Shown here one piece after another: positions 12,271-24,560 of a stretch of 64,000 nt of DNA (its first letter is position 1; the number at the start of each line of letters is the position of its first letter). The notes below the pieces were generated by a model. It was not told the DNA's origin and searched no databases. It saw nothing but the letters and a program-made list of their open reading frames with translations. Where the stretch lies: contig OX485804.1 in assembly GCA_950295325.1 (NCBI GenBank), positions 29,078,001 through 29,142,000 on the forward strand. Direction: 5' to 3'. Source of the stretch: Polytrichum commune (Eukaryota; Streptophyta; Polytrichopsida; Polytrichales; Polytrichaceae). A program made the position numbers and the translations under genes.

Positions 12271-12502
12271 CAGTGATCGGGGAGATTTTTGGGCATAATA
12301 ATCGGTTGAGATCCTTAGTGTTTGCAAGTCCAACCGGTTACATGTTGACATCCTCCGGTTTTCCTTTATTAAATTGGGGTATAATATTCCATAAATATCT
12401 CTAAAACGATTGGTAATTGTCCTGCAGTCTTGAACTTCAATCGGCTATTTCTCAAACTCTACCGGTTCATTTGTAACTAACTGCCGGTTCTCTCCGATCA
12501 TT
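12271..12502 (+). mobile_element. R3 hAT-type MITE, intact copy
   Basis: Runs from CAGTGATCGGGGAGATTTTT to 'ggttctctccgatcattg', giving inverted termini. Holds repeated CCGGTT or AACCGGTT motifs at about 12302, 12332, 12462 and 12484. Immediately followed by a second copy in the same orientation. Confidence 0.8.
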
Positions 12503-12737
12503 GCCGGGGAGTTTTTGGGCATACATAGTCAGTCAAGATCCTAGTGATTCTAAATCCAACTGGTTACATGTTGACATCGTCCGGTTTTGCTTTGTTCAGT
12601 TGAGGTATAGTCTTCTATAGATTGCTCTCAAATGTTCGGTAATTAATCCTCCTGAAGTCTCCAACTTCAACCGGCTATTTCTCAAACTCAACCGGTTCAT
12701 CTGTAACTAACCACCGGTTCGGTTGTCCCCGAGCAGT
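12503..12737 (+). mobile_element. R3 hAT-type MITE, tandem second copy
   Basis: Begins 'ccggggagtttttgggcata' and ends 'ggttgtccccgagcagtgg'. Head-to-tail with the copy before it. The first few bases of its left terminus are missing or merged at the junction. Confidence 0.75.
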
Positions 12738-12837
12738 GGATGGATCCGATTGTCGAGGAAAGTCGCCTTTGATTAATGGTTTGTAGTTTTGGTATCTGGG
12801 TAGTCTGTACTTTTTAGAGTTAGCCTTTAAATTCTCT

Positions 12838-12985
12838 CAAGAACTCATGGTTTGGTGGGGAGTGTTGGCCCACCTTTGATATTTTATAGCAATCAAGAAG
12901 TGTTCATAAAATCTCTCAATAAATAAAGGTTCGGTAAGGAGGTTTGGCCCACTTTTGATATTTCATAATGATCAAGAAGTGTTCA
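12838..12985 (+). repeat. two-copy tandem repeat, about 74 bp
   Basis: The blocks 'ttggcccac(c/t)tttgatatttyat' and 'atcaagaagtgttca' occur twice in direct tandem (first at 12866, second at 12945). No coding role seen. Confidence 0.6.
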
Positions 12986-14760
12986 AGTGGTGTCGGACCC
13001 ACAATTTTAGTGGAATGACGGGGAGGCGTTTGACTCTTGGCTTCTCTCCCAAACTTGGGCTCAAAATTGGGGTCATTAAGAAGTGTTACGAAGTGTTGCA
13101 TGCATTTCTCGTTTTAAAGATTGTCATTTGATGCCGAAAAATAAGGACAAGTACACCGGTTGTCTGAATTGGTGCATATTACTATTCGGAGTTACGCAAT
13201 GCAATAACGTCTCACTAAGGAGTTCAATATTAACTAACGAAAGTTCAATAAGTTGTTTGGAAATTATAGAACATTATTGGCTTTAATGGTGAAATATTAC
13301 ATTCTCATGAAATAGTTGTAGCACTGCATACCTTTGAATAGTAACACGCACTAATTGGGATAATCAAAGTACCTTCAAAGCAAGATAATGTTCAATCACG
13401 TCTATTTCTATACAATATGTTATTTTTCCTAGATCACCTTTTTTGGTGTAAGTTCTTCAAAATCAAGTAGGGTCTTTGAGACAAGCATGTTACATTATCA
13501 TCAAAAAGGTTACAAATGCACACTCAAACTAAAGCATCACTTCTTGCGCCCTATTATTGTACATGGATTTGGTGTTAAGCTATGGTTGTTGGATGTTGCA
13601 TGAACGTTTGAATTTTGAAAGGTACTACAATGTACATACAACATACACTCATAAGAAAAACAAGCCTTTTCACCATGGTCCACTTGACACGTTGTTGTCT
13701 AAACCTATTCAGAACATCAAATTCATGTCAAATTGATCGATTCGATGCACATTTGACACTATATTGGATGATGTTGATGGGTCTTAGGTAACATATGTCA
13801 AACTTATCAACTAAAATGAGCCAATTGGTCCGCTCAATTTAATGTAGGGAACGTGATGGGAACGTAATGATTGCTAGTTGGTACGAGAGAATACCTGTTG
13901 AGGGTTCTTAAAATACAACTCAACCATTCCAATACACCCACACATGTTTATAAAACCATGCAAATAATCAATAATAATATGGAAGATCTCATCAATTGTG
14001 ACAAAAGGATTGTCTCATGATGGCCCAATTGACTCATTTTAGTTGATAAGGCCATGATGTCAAATAGACTCCCTTTCCCTACTACACCGATCCTCCCATT
14101 TAATGAGTGTGAACTAGGATTGTGTGTGGGAAATTATTTAGTGAAGGTGATATTAAATTTCCGTATGTTATGAAATTTGTGCCATCAAAAGATCTAGTGT
14201 TTTGGGAGTCCAAAGTTGCTCATTTGGACCGTCCGACGATGTACCTTTTTGTCCCTAGCCATCGACTTTTGATCTGGAGAGGTTTTAGGGTTTGGTGGTC
14301 AGGCGTCCAAACACATTCTCAATCTCATCGCCAGCCTTTTGCTTTTCTTCTCACCTCTTGATCGAGCTAATTTATCACACAGGCAGTCCAATCGGACTCA
14401 CTTCGACTTCTCGTCTCCATTTACAAGTTTCATCTTCTATCGAGAATGTGATGCTCTTGCATTCTCACATCCAAGCAAGCTTCGCCGTCCTTCTCCTGTG
14501 TCACGCTTCCTAGCTAGCTAGGTTGGCTTTCAGATCATTTGAGGTTTTGGGTTTGGGTTTGGGTTTTGTTTATCAGGATTTCTGTGCCTTCAATGTGCAA
14601 TACGTGCATTTATGATGGAAAAGCATGTGAAGAGTGAAGTAAGAATTAGAGTCAGACTATGCGTGCATCCTAAGTTATTCAATCGAGCACACTGGATTTT
14701 ATGAAGGGCCTTTTTGAGATTATCTTTGAGTGACTTGGAAAATAGTACCTCGAGAGTCAG
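12986..14760. other. non-coding stretch, possible transcribed leader
   Basis: No protein domain recognised. The section from about 14280 to 14580 is CT-rich then GT-rich (a repeated GGGTTT motif near 14550), reminiscent of a plant 5-prime leader, but no downstream gene is clear. Confidence 0.3.
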
Positions 14761-15051
14761 ATGCAGCAGAGTAGTACTCGGCATTGGAAGGTCTATGAAT
14801 CATATACTTTTGCATTGAGAGGAGCTAAAAGAAAAGGAATCCCAAACCCCAGGCCTTTGAAGATTTTTGTCGATGCGGGGGAGAGAATTTCCTGTCGAGA
14901 ACTCTTTGATCGGGATGAGAGTGTGAGAAACAAACGGACACGCTTTGTAGCAGTTTGTGATGAATTGTGTTTTCCATCTGAGCGACATTTGCACACAACA
15001 AATTTTTTCTATCATTCTATAAACATCTTAGAGTACACACTAATGTCTTGA
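14761..15051 (+). CDS. small ORF of 96 codons, unrecognised
   Basis: ATG-initiated frame in otherwise featureless sequence. Composition is protein-like: a basic segment (RGAKRKGIPNPRP), then PLKIFVDAGERISCRELFDR, then a second basic patch (VRNKRTRF). I do not recognise a family. Opposite-strand frames of similar size overlap it, so chance is possible. It could be a captured exon. Confidence 0.2.
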   Translation: MQQSSTRHWKVYESYTFALRGAKRKGIPNPRPLKIFVDAGERISCRELFDRDESVRNKRTRFVAVCDELCFPSERHLHTTNFFYHSINILEYTLMS

Positions 15052-18000
15052 CGTCTATGGTAAATGAGCATGAATTCATGAATTGAGTATCACTCAGTAA
15101 AAAATTTCAATCCTCACTAATTTTGAGAGTTGACCAAATAACACGTGTTTCAGGAATTAATACCACATGCACTCAAAGGGGTAATCAGTCCAGAGATACT
15201 TGACATGGAACATTGAAGTTTGTCGTTGCACATATGGCATGCTCCGTAATTGATAAACATCTAATATATATCTGCATACATATATACATTAAAAAAATTA
15301 GCACATAATAGAATTTTCGAGCTTATTTACCACAATCAAGTATGTGAGCGGCCAACCATTGCAAAGTGGTCAGAATCTTTCAGAATGTAACATATCTCTT
15401 CAATTTGAAACGCAAATCTAGGACAGGTACACTTGGTATTTGTTTGAAAAACGTGTCTGTTTCAGACTCCAGTACCTTACACATGTCTTCAAATCCACCG
15501 ACCTTCTCTTATCCTGAGGATTTCCGATCAAAGCACCGCCATTCCGTGAATCCGAGCAGTTGACGAGTCCTCGTCGGAAATAGTAACTTTAGAATGGAAA
15601 CTTCATCTCCGACAAAAATGGAAACATCCTTTTATCCTTTCCTTTGGGTAGATTTGCTACATATATATATATATACATACTCATCAAGACACCATGACTC
15701 ATTCGAAGCATTTTCAACATCACATTGAGGTGACACATGTCGAATGGGATGTGTCGGAGGAATCTACTTTCTGCACTCGATACAAGATATGGTTTAGTGT
15801 GGTATTAAGATTGATGGGCCATGTTATATGTTATGGCGTGGTCTTCATGATTTGTTTTGTGATAACAAGTGTCATCTTATCTGGTTGTCAGTTTGTGATT
15901 GTATAAGGTTGTATACGTGGATCGATGATGAATAGTGTGGGCTACGGTAGACCATATGGATAGCATGGTAGTGAGGGTTGTGACCCTAGATTGCTCATGG
16001 TAAGGCATGTGGCCTTATTGGGAGCATTATTAACTCCACATATGCTTTTGATTGTTGGATCGGTTTTGGAATTGTCTCATTTGGTTAGCAATCTTGGATC
16101 ACAAAGATTGACATCTCAACTTTTGAAACCAGGTTTGAGGTGCAAAGGTTTAAGAGGTCAAAGTGAAGATTCTCTTTCTCTTTGAACGATCACATAGGCT
16201 CTTCCAATTGTGTTGAATATTGAACCTTGTAATGGTTATTATATTCTGAGCGTATAGTCGAATCTCACTTAAATGTATATGTCATGTGGATGTATAATCT
16301 CTTGCTACAAACCTTCTCATATACCACTCAAGTATAAGGTATGTGCGCCTTACGTGGTCACTCTTCTTATTTGGACAGTGACATTGAGTAATATATGGCC
16401 CAAGGTTTGTAGTCGAGAATGAACACCCCAAAAACATGTATTACGATGAGATTGTGCTCAAAACATTGACACCAATCTAGGTTTGATGCATGTTAATGCA
16501 ATTGGGAGAGTCTATGTGATCACTTGAAGAAACGAAAAATCTACACTTTGATGTGCTACAAAAAGAAAAGAAAAAGGGAACGCAAGTGCTTCTTGATCCT
16601 TGCATGAATAAAATCTCGTTTGTCATTAGAAAATACCCATGCATCGCATGGATGGTTTCCATGGTGTGTTCTACTTACTTGTAAGTAGGCGGGTTTTTGC
16701 TCACCTGTAGGTGGAGTCTTATACCGGGGCCTTATGGTGGGTGGTTTTATTTTCATTATTTGTTTCAGGGTTGAATGGGTTGTTGGTATCTTTCTAATTC
16801 TCTTTTGTTGAGGAGGATGCAGAGCAAGTCTTTAAAACTTGGACATCCTATAGTATATAGGAATTGCACCTCAACTTGGATTTGAGGCTTGAAACGAAGG
16901 TTTGTGTTACATGCAATTGCTAACTAGATGAGACAATTCCCAATTTGATCTAATGATCAAAATCATCCATGGAGTTGGAAGCATCCACAATAAAGCCACA
17001 CGCCTTAGGTGCCCAATTAAGAAAAGTGACCACATAAGGTCCACATACCTTTAAAAAGTCAAATAAATTGCACATGCTAACGTTGGCAGTGCATGCAAAT
17101 AATGGCCAAGGCTAGAGACCCACCTCTTTGGGCTAAGCCCCCACCACTATCACCCATATAAAGGGGTCTAGTAAAAACTTGACCCCCGTTGCTTTGTTGT
17201 GGATTCATCTCAAGTGGACCCCCTTACAATAATTTGGAACCTCTAATAGTAATTTGAGGTCGACTATTATTAAGAATGAATCTACACTATATAATACAAT
17301 TGACTATGTTTTCACCTTGAATAATATTTGTGGGGTCCATATCAAGGAGGTGGGCGTCTAGCCCTGGCCGAAAATTGTACGTCTCCCCCACAAATCAATG
17401 GCCAACCACCATGTGGAATGATCTGAGAGAGAGAGTTGTCTTTTTTCAAAGCTTGATCTTCTTCTTTTCAGAGGCCTTTTCCTTTTTATTCTTCATCAAA
17501 ATAAAGCAAGGGTGGGTGGGTGGGATTTTCTTTCATCACAAGTTTATTACTCACCAAAACATAGTATCTGTCATTGTAATTGTGTTCTACATCATATGAA
17601 GTAGTTTGAACTTTCAACAAGGAGTATGTATTCTCATTAGAGTGGTTAGATATGTTATCATGTTTCCTTGCTTTCAAATCAAAGCTTGATAGCATAAAGC
17701 ACTAAAATGTAATGATGTGTGTCATGCTCACAAAAACACATTACATATGGCAATTGAGTTCAAAACATAGTCTAGTATATCACTACATTGTGCATAATAA
17801 CTATTGTTACAACCAAGTAATAAGTTAAGGATGTAATATGTAAACTTACATACCTCACTTGTATGTATTCTCAATATCTCAACTACTTTCTAGAGTTTGT
17901 GTACATATCAAGATACTAGTTCAAAGTAATATAGTAACTTTCACAAGTATAAGATCATAAAGTGAAAGAGTATCCAAACATGAGTAATGTATTATTATTG

Positions 18001-18588
18001 GTGCTAAAAATGTGAAGAGCTAGCCTCACCTGCACCCGTGCCAACCCGAACATACAATTATGTGTTAGAAAGGCGTGTGTCAGGTGTCTTCAACTAAGCT
18101 CAGTTGCAATCCATGTCACACATTTACCTCACCTGCCAAGTCCATTGAATGTTTGTAAATACCAATACTCACTACAATACAATGAGTATACAAACCTGCT
18201 CTTTTGCCATATTGTGTAACTTCTTGGATAGTAACAATCTTTAGTACACCAAACACCATGCACTTCCACACTTGAAATGCATCCACATTCTAAGCCAAGA
18301 GTTTGCTCCTTCAAGCATGTAAAAGAGTTTTCACATGGAGGAGCTTAGGGTTTCAGTATTGGTTTAGTAAGGTATAGTGGCCGCTTTAGGTCACTGAAAA
18401 CCCTAAAACGTGGAGCGTGGTAACTTTCCTTTACCATGGTAAGTTAACTCATGGTTAGGTTTAGTTTAATGTTTTAACTGTGGTGTACATTCTACTAAAT
18501 GTCCTAGTCTTAGTAGAAGGTTTTAATCAATCTTTTCAAGAATGTTACATTTAATTATATCTCAAAGGCAAAATCTAGAGCAAAGCGG
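15052..18588. other. long non-coding stretch
   Basis: No gene, RNA or element that I can support. An AT run sits at 15661-15676 and scattered short frames carry no domain. Confidence 0.4.

Positions 18589-18628
<40 letters not shown>
18589..18628 (+). repeat. (GA)n microsatellite
   Basis: About 40 bp of near-uninterrupted GA dinucleotide with one AAA interruption near its start. Confidence 0.9.
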
Positions 18629-18630
<2 letters not shown>

Positions 18631-18930
18631 CTCATCCATCCAACATAAAAATGTGAACCCCTATAGGTTTGTGGTCGATTCATCTCAAATGACTTGGACT
18701 AGACTAAGTCGGGGTTTTTAGAACTAATTCCGGTGTCAAATCAACTAAAAAAAAAAGCAACATTTGGATTGCACACTCATTGCAAGGCTTTTTGATGTTG
18801 GATGAATGAGACGTGCACTCATAGTATGCGATAATTCCTTCTCCATTTCTAGAGCCACTCCCATTGGTGACGGGAGTGGAAAACGGGCTTTAATATAAGT
18901 TCTAGATCATTTGTGCTTCCTGTTGTAACA

Positions 18931-19325
18931 AGGGTCGCTTCACACACAAGACTGAAGGCTCGTGACCATTGCATCCTAAGATCTCTCATTGGTCAAAAAG
19001 ACTACGACCGTCCAGTTTCCACTACAATGGCCATTGTGAAGGCCTCAAGGCCCAAAGAAACTATCATGGGTGAGAAGGCTACATAGAGTCCTACATTACA
19101 TACTATAAATAACGTTTCACGGCCTGGCTTGTCGGAATTTGCATCATGCCCACTTCCACGAGGTAGTAGGCCTGATGCGATTTCCGACAGAGAGACATAC
19201 CGTGTCAACGGCACGACCTTTAAATGAGAATAAAGACCATGTCAGCGGTACGACCTTTGGATGAGAACAAAGAGCCCTCACAATTACACGATCACCACGG
19301 CCCTTGGCTCGTGTGTGACGGAGTT
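18931..19325 (+). mobile_element. R2 element, copy 3 (short subfamily)
   Basis: Starts 'agggtcgcttcacacacaag' and ends near 'ccttggctcgtgtgtga', with inverted, eroded R2 termini. The interior ('tctcattggtcaaaaaga', 'gaaggcct') matches 49593-50208 rather than the longer R2 form, so R2 has at least two subfamilies. Opposing short frames here are repeat shadows. Confidence 0.65.
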
Positions 19326-19855
19326 GCCTCCTCCCTTCCTTCCTTCCTTCCTTCCTTCCATCCGTCCCTAACACCAAGGCAGTTGCTGTCCTGGGGGAGT
19401 TGGCGTCCTGCTGGGGACGCTCTGTCCTGGTGGGCAAAGGAGCTGGCTGCCCTCCCTCAGTGTGGCTTCCAAGCGAGTGACAGCAAGGAAATCAGTTAAG
19501 CTAGGACACGGTGTCCCTCGACTTGCAGAGGCTAGTCCAAGCTTTGAGGCACTGACCCCATTGGGACAGGCTGTTACAAGTAACCAGGCTTGTGTGTCCT
19601 GTGATGTTGCTGTCACTAATAAGCTGGAGTCCTGGGAACTAACAGCTCAGCTAGCAAGGAGCTGCTGTAGATGAGCATGAATGGGCCTGTTATAAAAGAA
19701 GTGCTGGGGTTGTTTGGAAGCACAAGGGGCTCCTTGTATACACACAACTGTAAGGGTGGTGGAGACAGCTCGCGCCACTTTAAGGCACTTAAGCCGTAAA
19801 GGACACATGGTCTTCATATAGGACCGCATATACTGTACACAACTGAGGGCCACTT
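19326..19855. other. GC-richer island between two R2 copies
   Basis: Clearly higher GC than its surroundings and opens with a (TTCC)n tract (about 19333-19358). Near 19691 it holds a TATA-box-like TTATAAAAG. It may be an LTR fragment or captured DNA. Frames on both strands overlap (19224-19674 plus, 19368-19616 minus) and none shows a known domain. Confidence 0.4.
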
Positions 19856-20982
19856 CACACATGAGCCAAGAGCCGTGACCTTGTAATGGTGAGGACCCTT
19901 GACTCTCATCCAAAGGCCGTACCGTGGGTGTTAAGAAAGCCGTTTTATGTAGTCACGGTGTCATGTAAAGAGTTATGCTAAGGGAAAACACCGGGTTCCT
20001 AGCTGCAACTAGATCAAATTAAGGACGAGAAGAATTCAACTCAAAAACTTGAAAAACTTGATGAAAACATGAGAGTGTGGAAAATTGTTCAAGGAGCGAG
20101 AAGACTTCCTCTTCCCCATCTTTATATATCCATTCGCATTTTAGACATCCATACTCCTAACTTAAGACAACTCACCTTTTCTTTAGCAACTTCCTATAGA
20201 TAACTCTCAACTATCTAACTCTTAACTACTAACTTAAGATAACTCACTATCTTCTAAGCAACTTTCTATGGATAACTACCAATCAACTAACTTTTAATTA
20301 TTAACTTAAGACAACTCTCTATTTTCTAAGAAACTTTCTATGAATAACTATCGACTATCTAACTTTACACAATCCACTATCTCAAGACAACTAGGTGATC
20401 ACTCATAACCTTCCTTTATACTATCTATTCTATGAAATCAAACAAATTTCTTAATTTCTTAATTTTCTTAATTTTTTTTTTGTAAAAGTTTGCTTCACGA
20501 CATGAAATTTTTTGCTTCACAACAACGGGCCCTCAAGCATAGTGTGAAGTGAGAATGGACCATGTTGCGGGACCATTGCATATTTTGTTGGCGGACAAGA
20601 GGGGAGGATTTGGTTTAATATAATGTGTCTCAAACTCTATCAATTAAAGAGAATTACTTGGTGGTGTTTGTCTATCCTAGAATCTGTCATGCTGGAATTT
20701 TTATTTTTAAAAAAGTCATGGTCTCCATGAATTTTCATCAAACCCACCTCTTGGAGGTGGGCTTGACGAAATTTTCGTGAGACCATGAAACCTTATCCAT
20801 AGTCCATGTAGGACTCCATGTAGACTTTTCATTCATGAAGTCTTCTTTGGGCCTTTAGGCCCTCGTTTAGGCCTTCACCTTCGTGTGTGAGGTGAACTTG
20901 GATAGTCTCCACCCTTTCGACCAATGAGAGCACTTAGATTGCAATGGTCACATGCCTTCAATCTTGTGTGTGAAGTGGCCAT
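19856..20982 (-). mobile_element. R2 element, copy 4, split by a solo LTR
   Basis: Left terminus AGGGCCACTTCACACATGAG and right terminus 'cttgtgtgtgaagtggcc'. It is the reverse orientation of the 49593-50208 subfamily: 'ggccgtacc.tgggtgtt', 'ttatgtagtc', 'gcatagtgtgaagtgagaat' and 'aggtgggcttgacg' all occur in inverse order there. A 566-bp insert separates 'ttatgtagtc' from 'ggccctcaag', which are nearly adjacent in the other copy. Confidence 0.8.
19959..20524. mobile_element. probable solo LTR in R2
   Basis: Begins TG (TGTCATGTAAAG) and ends CA (GCTTCACAACA), flanked by ACGG on both sides (19955-19958 and 20525-20528). The uninterrupted equivalent at 50092-50116 confirms that this block is extra. 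The interior has three degenerate copies of a roughly 65-bp unit ('aacttaaga(c/t)aactc', 'ttctaagcaac', 'tatggataacta'). No coding. A terminal-repeat miniature retrotransposon is the alternative. Confidence 0.6.
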
Positions 20983-21203
20983 TATGCAAGCCTCGTGGAC
21001 CAAGTTCAAAAGTCATGCTCTACATATTTATGGGTTTGGAATCTTCTTTTATGCATTATTTTATGGTAAAGAGAAAATAATCATATACTCAAAATTGATA
21101 TAGTTGATTAAACTATAACCTATGTATTTGCATTCAAGGGCACCCAAGGTGCATTCTTGAACTGAATTCGTCAATAACATCAATGTATTTAACATATTCA
21201 TAC
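20983..21203 (+). repeat. R1 copy 2, left half
   Basis: Aligns with 30170-30340 ('gggtttggaa', 'cttattttatgcatt', 'tcaataacatcaa'). The match stops at about 21203 within 'catattcata', where a LINE begins. The continuation lies at 24956-25090. Confidence 0.6.
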
Positions 21204-22078
21204 GTCTCAGCCATGCCACTCACAAGGCTACAATGGCTATGGGAAATATATAACCAAAACCCAATGCACCCCATGCTCCACTTCTTACCCCCCCCCCCCC
21301 ACCACAACAAGACTTTTCCATTGAAATCTTATGGCTAACTCAAAGATATGTCATAATCCTCCTAAAAAGAAAGCCAAAAAAACATAACCCAAATAACAAC
21401 CACCAAACCCTACACCCCTCCACCCTAAACCCAAAACCTCATAGAAACATACATAATTACATATTCATATTACTCCTCGCCCCTCACATGCCCAACAAAA
21501 CTCACTCAATACAACTCCCCACACAACAAAGACATAATATTTGGATCGATAGGACTTGCACACTCGTCAAAATGGAAAGGAAACGGTCTAGCCCACCCCC
21601 CCCAAACCTCATAATTGCTAACCAATCCACTGGGCCCACATGGCAACCCAAAAAATCAAGACACCACAACTATCATCATAATCAACCATAAAGAGAACCC
21701 CCTCCCCTTCACCAATATAGAAAGTCACACAATAATAACCATCCCACCAAACACCATACAATACAACCCCACATTGGAATGGCCAAAATATCTAAACCAA
21801 TTAGAAAACCAATACACTACTATATTAAGCATAAAAAACCAAAGCCCCCCACCAGGCAACCCACATATACTCAACACAATCACGACCAACATACTTGGAC
21901 TATATAATAATAATACCAAAATTCACTTACACCAAACTAACCCCCCTAAGAAAAAAAGAAATTTTCACACGCATGGTACACAACCTCAAACTATCACCAC
22001 CTGGAAAGGAACCACTCAACACAACCCCCACTAATAGAACTATACAATACCCACCCCCTTAAATTCAAACCCCAACAA

Positions 22079-22480
22079 TGCATATACATTGATGGATCAT
22101 TTATACCCCTTGACAAAAATGGCATAGGCAACACATCTGGATCAGGTTTCTACTCCCCCGCCAATAACCTTCGGATTGTGGAGAGACTCCCAAGCTTATG
22201 AAACATCCTCAAAGCCAAATTAAATGCCATCCTAATAACAATCCAAGGTACACAACACCACACACAAAATACCCACATCTTTACAAATAGCCTTAACAGT
22301 ACATACCTAATAGATAACCACATACGGTACCCATCATCCCAACATAGCCACCCGGATAAATTACTCATCGTCGCGATAGTCGACCATATAACTTGGTCCA
22401 CACATAAAATAATAATTCAAAAAGTTAGAACACACACATGCATAATAGGCAATGAAATCGTGGACCAATGAGCAAATGAT
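22079..22480 (+). pseudogene. LINE RNase H domain, inactive
   Basis: Ribonuclease HI fold as found in several LINE clades, where it removes RNA from the RNA/DNA hybrid. One frame can be followed from YIDGSF (Asp codon 22091) through LKAKLNAI (22217), IFTNSL (22286), a stretch ending in HTCIIGNEIVD (Asp 22463), and ANDEAL. The family uses four acidic residues, D-E-D-D. Here the first and last Asp remain, but the Glu is Lys (AAA) and the second Asp is Asn (AAT). In-frame TGA stops occur at about 22199 and 22469. Both lost acids fit G-to-A change on this strand. It cannot be active as it stands. Confidence 0.75.
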
Positions 22481-23272
22481 GAAGCCCTTCTAAACAAACC
22501 CACACCCCCAAGATACATACGGCCCATACTACACCATACTGGCTCAATGGGGTCCCAACAGGTACCCACACGGGTGCTATACACAACCTACAAACGTACA
22601 TCAAAAAAGAACACATGAACCAAGAACTAAGACCGGCCCAATCCAAATTCACATACGTAGACAAATGGACATCCAATGACCAAATCAACCATAAACTCTC
22701 CAACCAATTTTGGAAAAAACCCGGGACCACAGACACCCAAATCACACAAACTTTAAAATTCCGATATGCCCAATATATGGTAACCATCGTAAAAATATCT
22801 TCTAGCCCAACTTATACCCAAACCCGAATTGTACGCTATGCCCCAATATATCACATACACATGGCCACACCTACTCTCTACGTGTTCAAACCCACACTTA
22901 AAGAGATTGCGTATAGCATTCCATGATAAAGCAGTCCACCAAATCATACATACGCTATAATTAAATAAACACACAAGATACTGCACACTTATAAACGCAA
23001 GCAAACCATAACTCTAGACCACAGGACAACACGGTCCCACAATGGCTACTCCCATGCACATGCCCCACTATACCATGCACATGCCTAGCCAGACTTAGAC
23101 TGGACATACTATGCGTACTAGGCACTCCCACAAACAACTAACCCCCCCCCCCCAACGCCAACCTCACCAAATGTCATACAATTCATTTAATTCACCTATT
23201 GCCACGACATATTCCCAAACACCTCACACAATGAAAGATCCGCTAAATACAACCCATTCATACAAACACTTA

Positions 23273-24560
23273 GGGCCGGTTTACACTACGGTGGAGAAGG
23301 CCTCCGGTCGGTCAAGAATGCTTGGCCAAGACATGGTTATATGAGGCAAATGGTGGATGTCCCGGAGAAGAATTAAAGGCAATAAAATATTTCTTAAGGA
23401 GTCTTGACCGGTTGAAGTCTAAACACCTAGAGGAGAAGTTTAGCGGAGAAGTCCACCGGAGAAGAGAAGTTCACCTAATGGTGAAGATTTTTTATGATAA
23501 AAAACCATAATTCTCTACATTCACATTGTATCAAAAGATTTCAACAAGAATTGTGTAATATAATGCTCAATTTTATTCAAAAGATAATGAAAATTGTCAA
23601 ATTGCCAATTGTCAAGTTTGGCCCATGTAGGAAATAAATGTCTCCTTGGGTGTTTAAGAATGAAGAGGGGAAAACCCATACACATTGGACAAAGCACTAC
23701 TCTTTGGTATTATTTAAGACATGCTCTCCTCTTAATCATCCTCATCAATTTCTCTCTTCTTATCTTTGATCTCCAATCATGGATAATCGAAGAAGAGAGA
23801 TTTTGTGCTCTCTTATGATCTTTATGGTTTTGAAGCATTTTATCGTCTCAACTATGGCGATACAAAAAACCATCATGTATCACCATAATGCTTCAATTAT
23901 GATGATGGCATATTTTTTGTTTGGGAGCAAGGAGAGGGTGGTGTGGAAATTGGACCGGCTAAGTGGATATGTGTCACAATTTCTGCTTGGATCATATAAT
24001 GCAAAAATGTTCAAAGATCGTGTACGGGTGAGTAAGCCAACTTTTTTTTAATTTATGTCATTTGCTTGGACCCATGTTGAGCAAGAAAGATACAAAATTA
24101 AGACTTTGTATTTCAATAGAGTGTAGAATTTCTTTGACATTGCATCGATTGCCAACCGGTGATACTTTGCATACACTTGCCGATTTGTATGGTATTTCAA
24201 AGTCAAGTGCTTCAATCATAGTGAGAGAAGCTTGCCAACACCTTAGGTTTTGAAAAAAACCAGATTTGAAATCTACGATCCATATCTGTTTTTGAAAATT
24301 AATTTTTTATTGAGTTGGGCTTCTCCGGCCTCTTGAGGCCGGACAAGAAACTCCTCCTCCGGAGAAGCCCAACTCCAAAAAGTGCCGCCATGTAGGCGGC
24401 CATGTCATTTTATCATCCATGAGAAAAGTTCACCACCATTGTTTTCTTCACCTAGTGTAAACACCCACCGGTCAAGAGTTGCATTTTCGACCAATCACAA
24501 TTGAGAAACGCCCTTTTTTTCATGACCGGTGGACTTCTCCACCGTAGTGTAAACCGGCCC
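23273..24560 (+). mobile_element. PIF/Harbinger DNA transposon remnant
   Basis: A 1288-bp element with inverted termini GGGCCGGTTTACACTACGGT and 'accgtagtgtaaaccggccc', flanked by TTA on both sides (23270-23272 and 24561-24563), the hallmark target of PIF/Harbinger. It inserted into the LINE coding tail, and joining the flanks keeps the LINE frame. Base composition is normal for G on this strand, unlike the LINE around it. It encodes only the N-terminal part of a transposase. Confidence 0.92.
23779..24253 (+). pseudogene. PIF/Harbinger transposase N-terminal remnant
   Basis: Two frames together resemble the start of a DDE_Tnp_4 transposase. The first (23779-24051) ends with FKDRVRVSKPTFF at an oligo-T run. 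The second, shifted in frame, runs from about 24062 with LGPMLSKKDTKLRL, then LHRLPTGDTLHTLADLYGIS and KSSASIIVREACQHL. In the family this region is a helix-turn-helix-like DNA-binding segment preceding the DDE catalytic core. The core is absent, as the element ends about 300 bp later, so this is a deletion derivative that cannot transpose itself. Confidence 0.85.
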
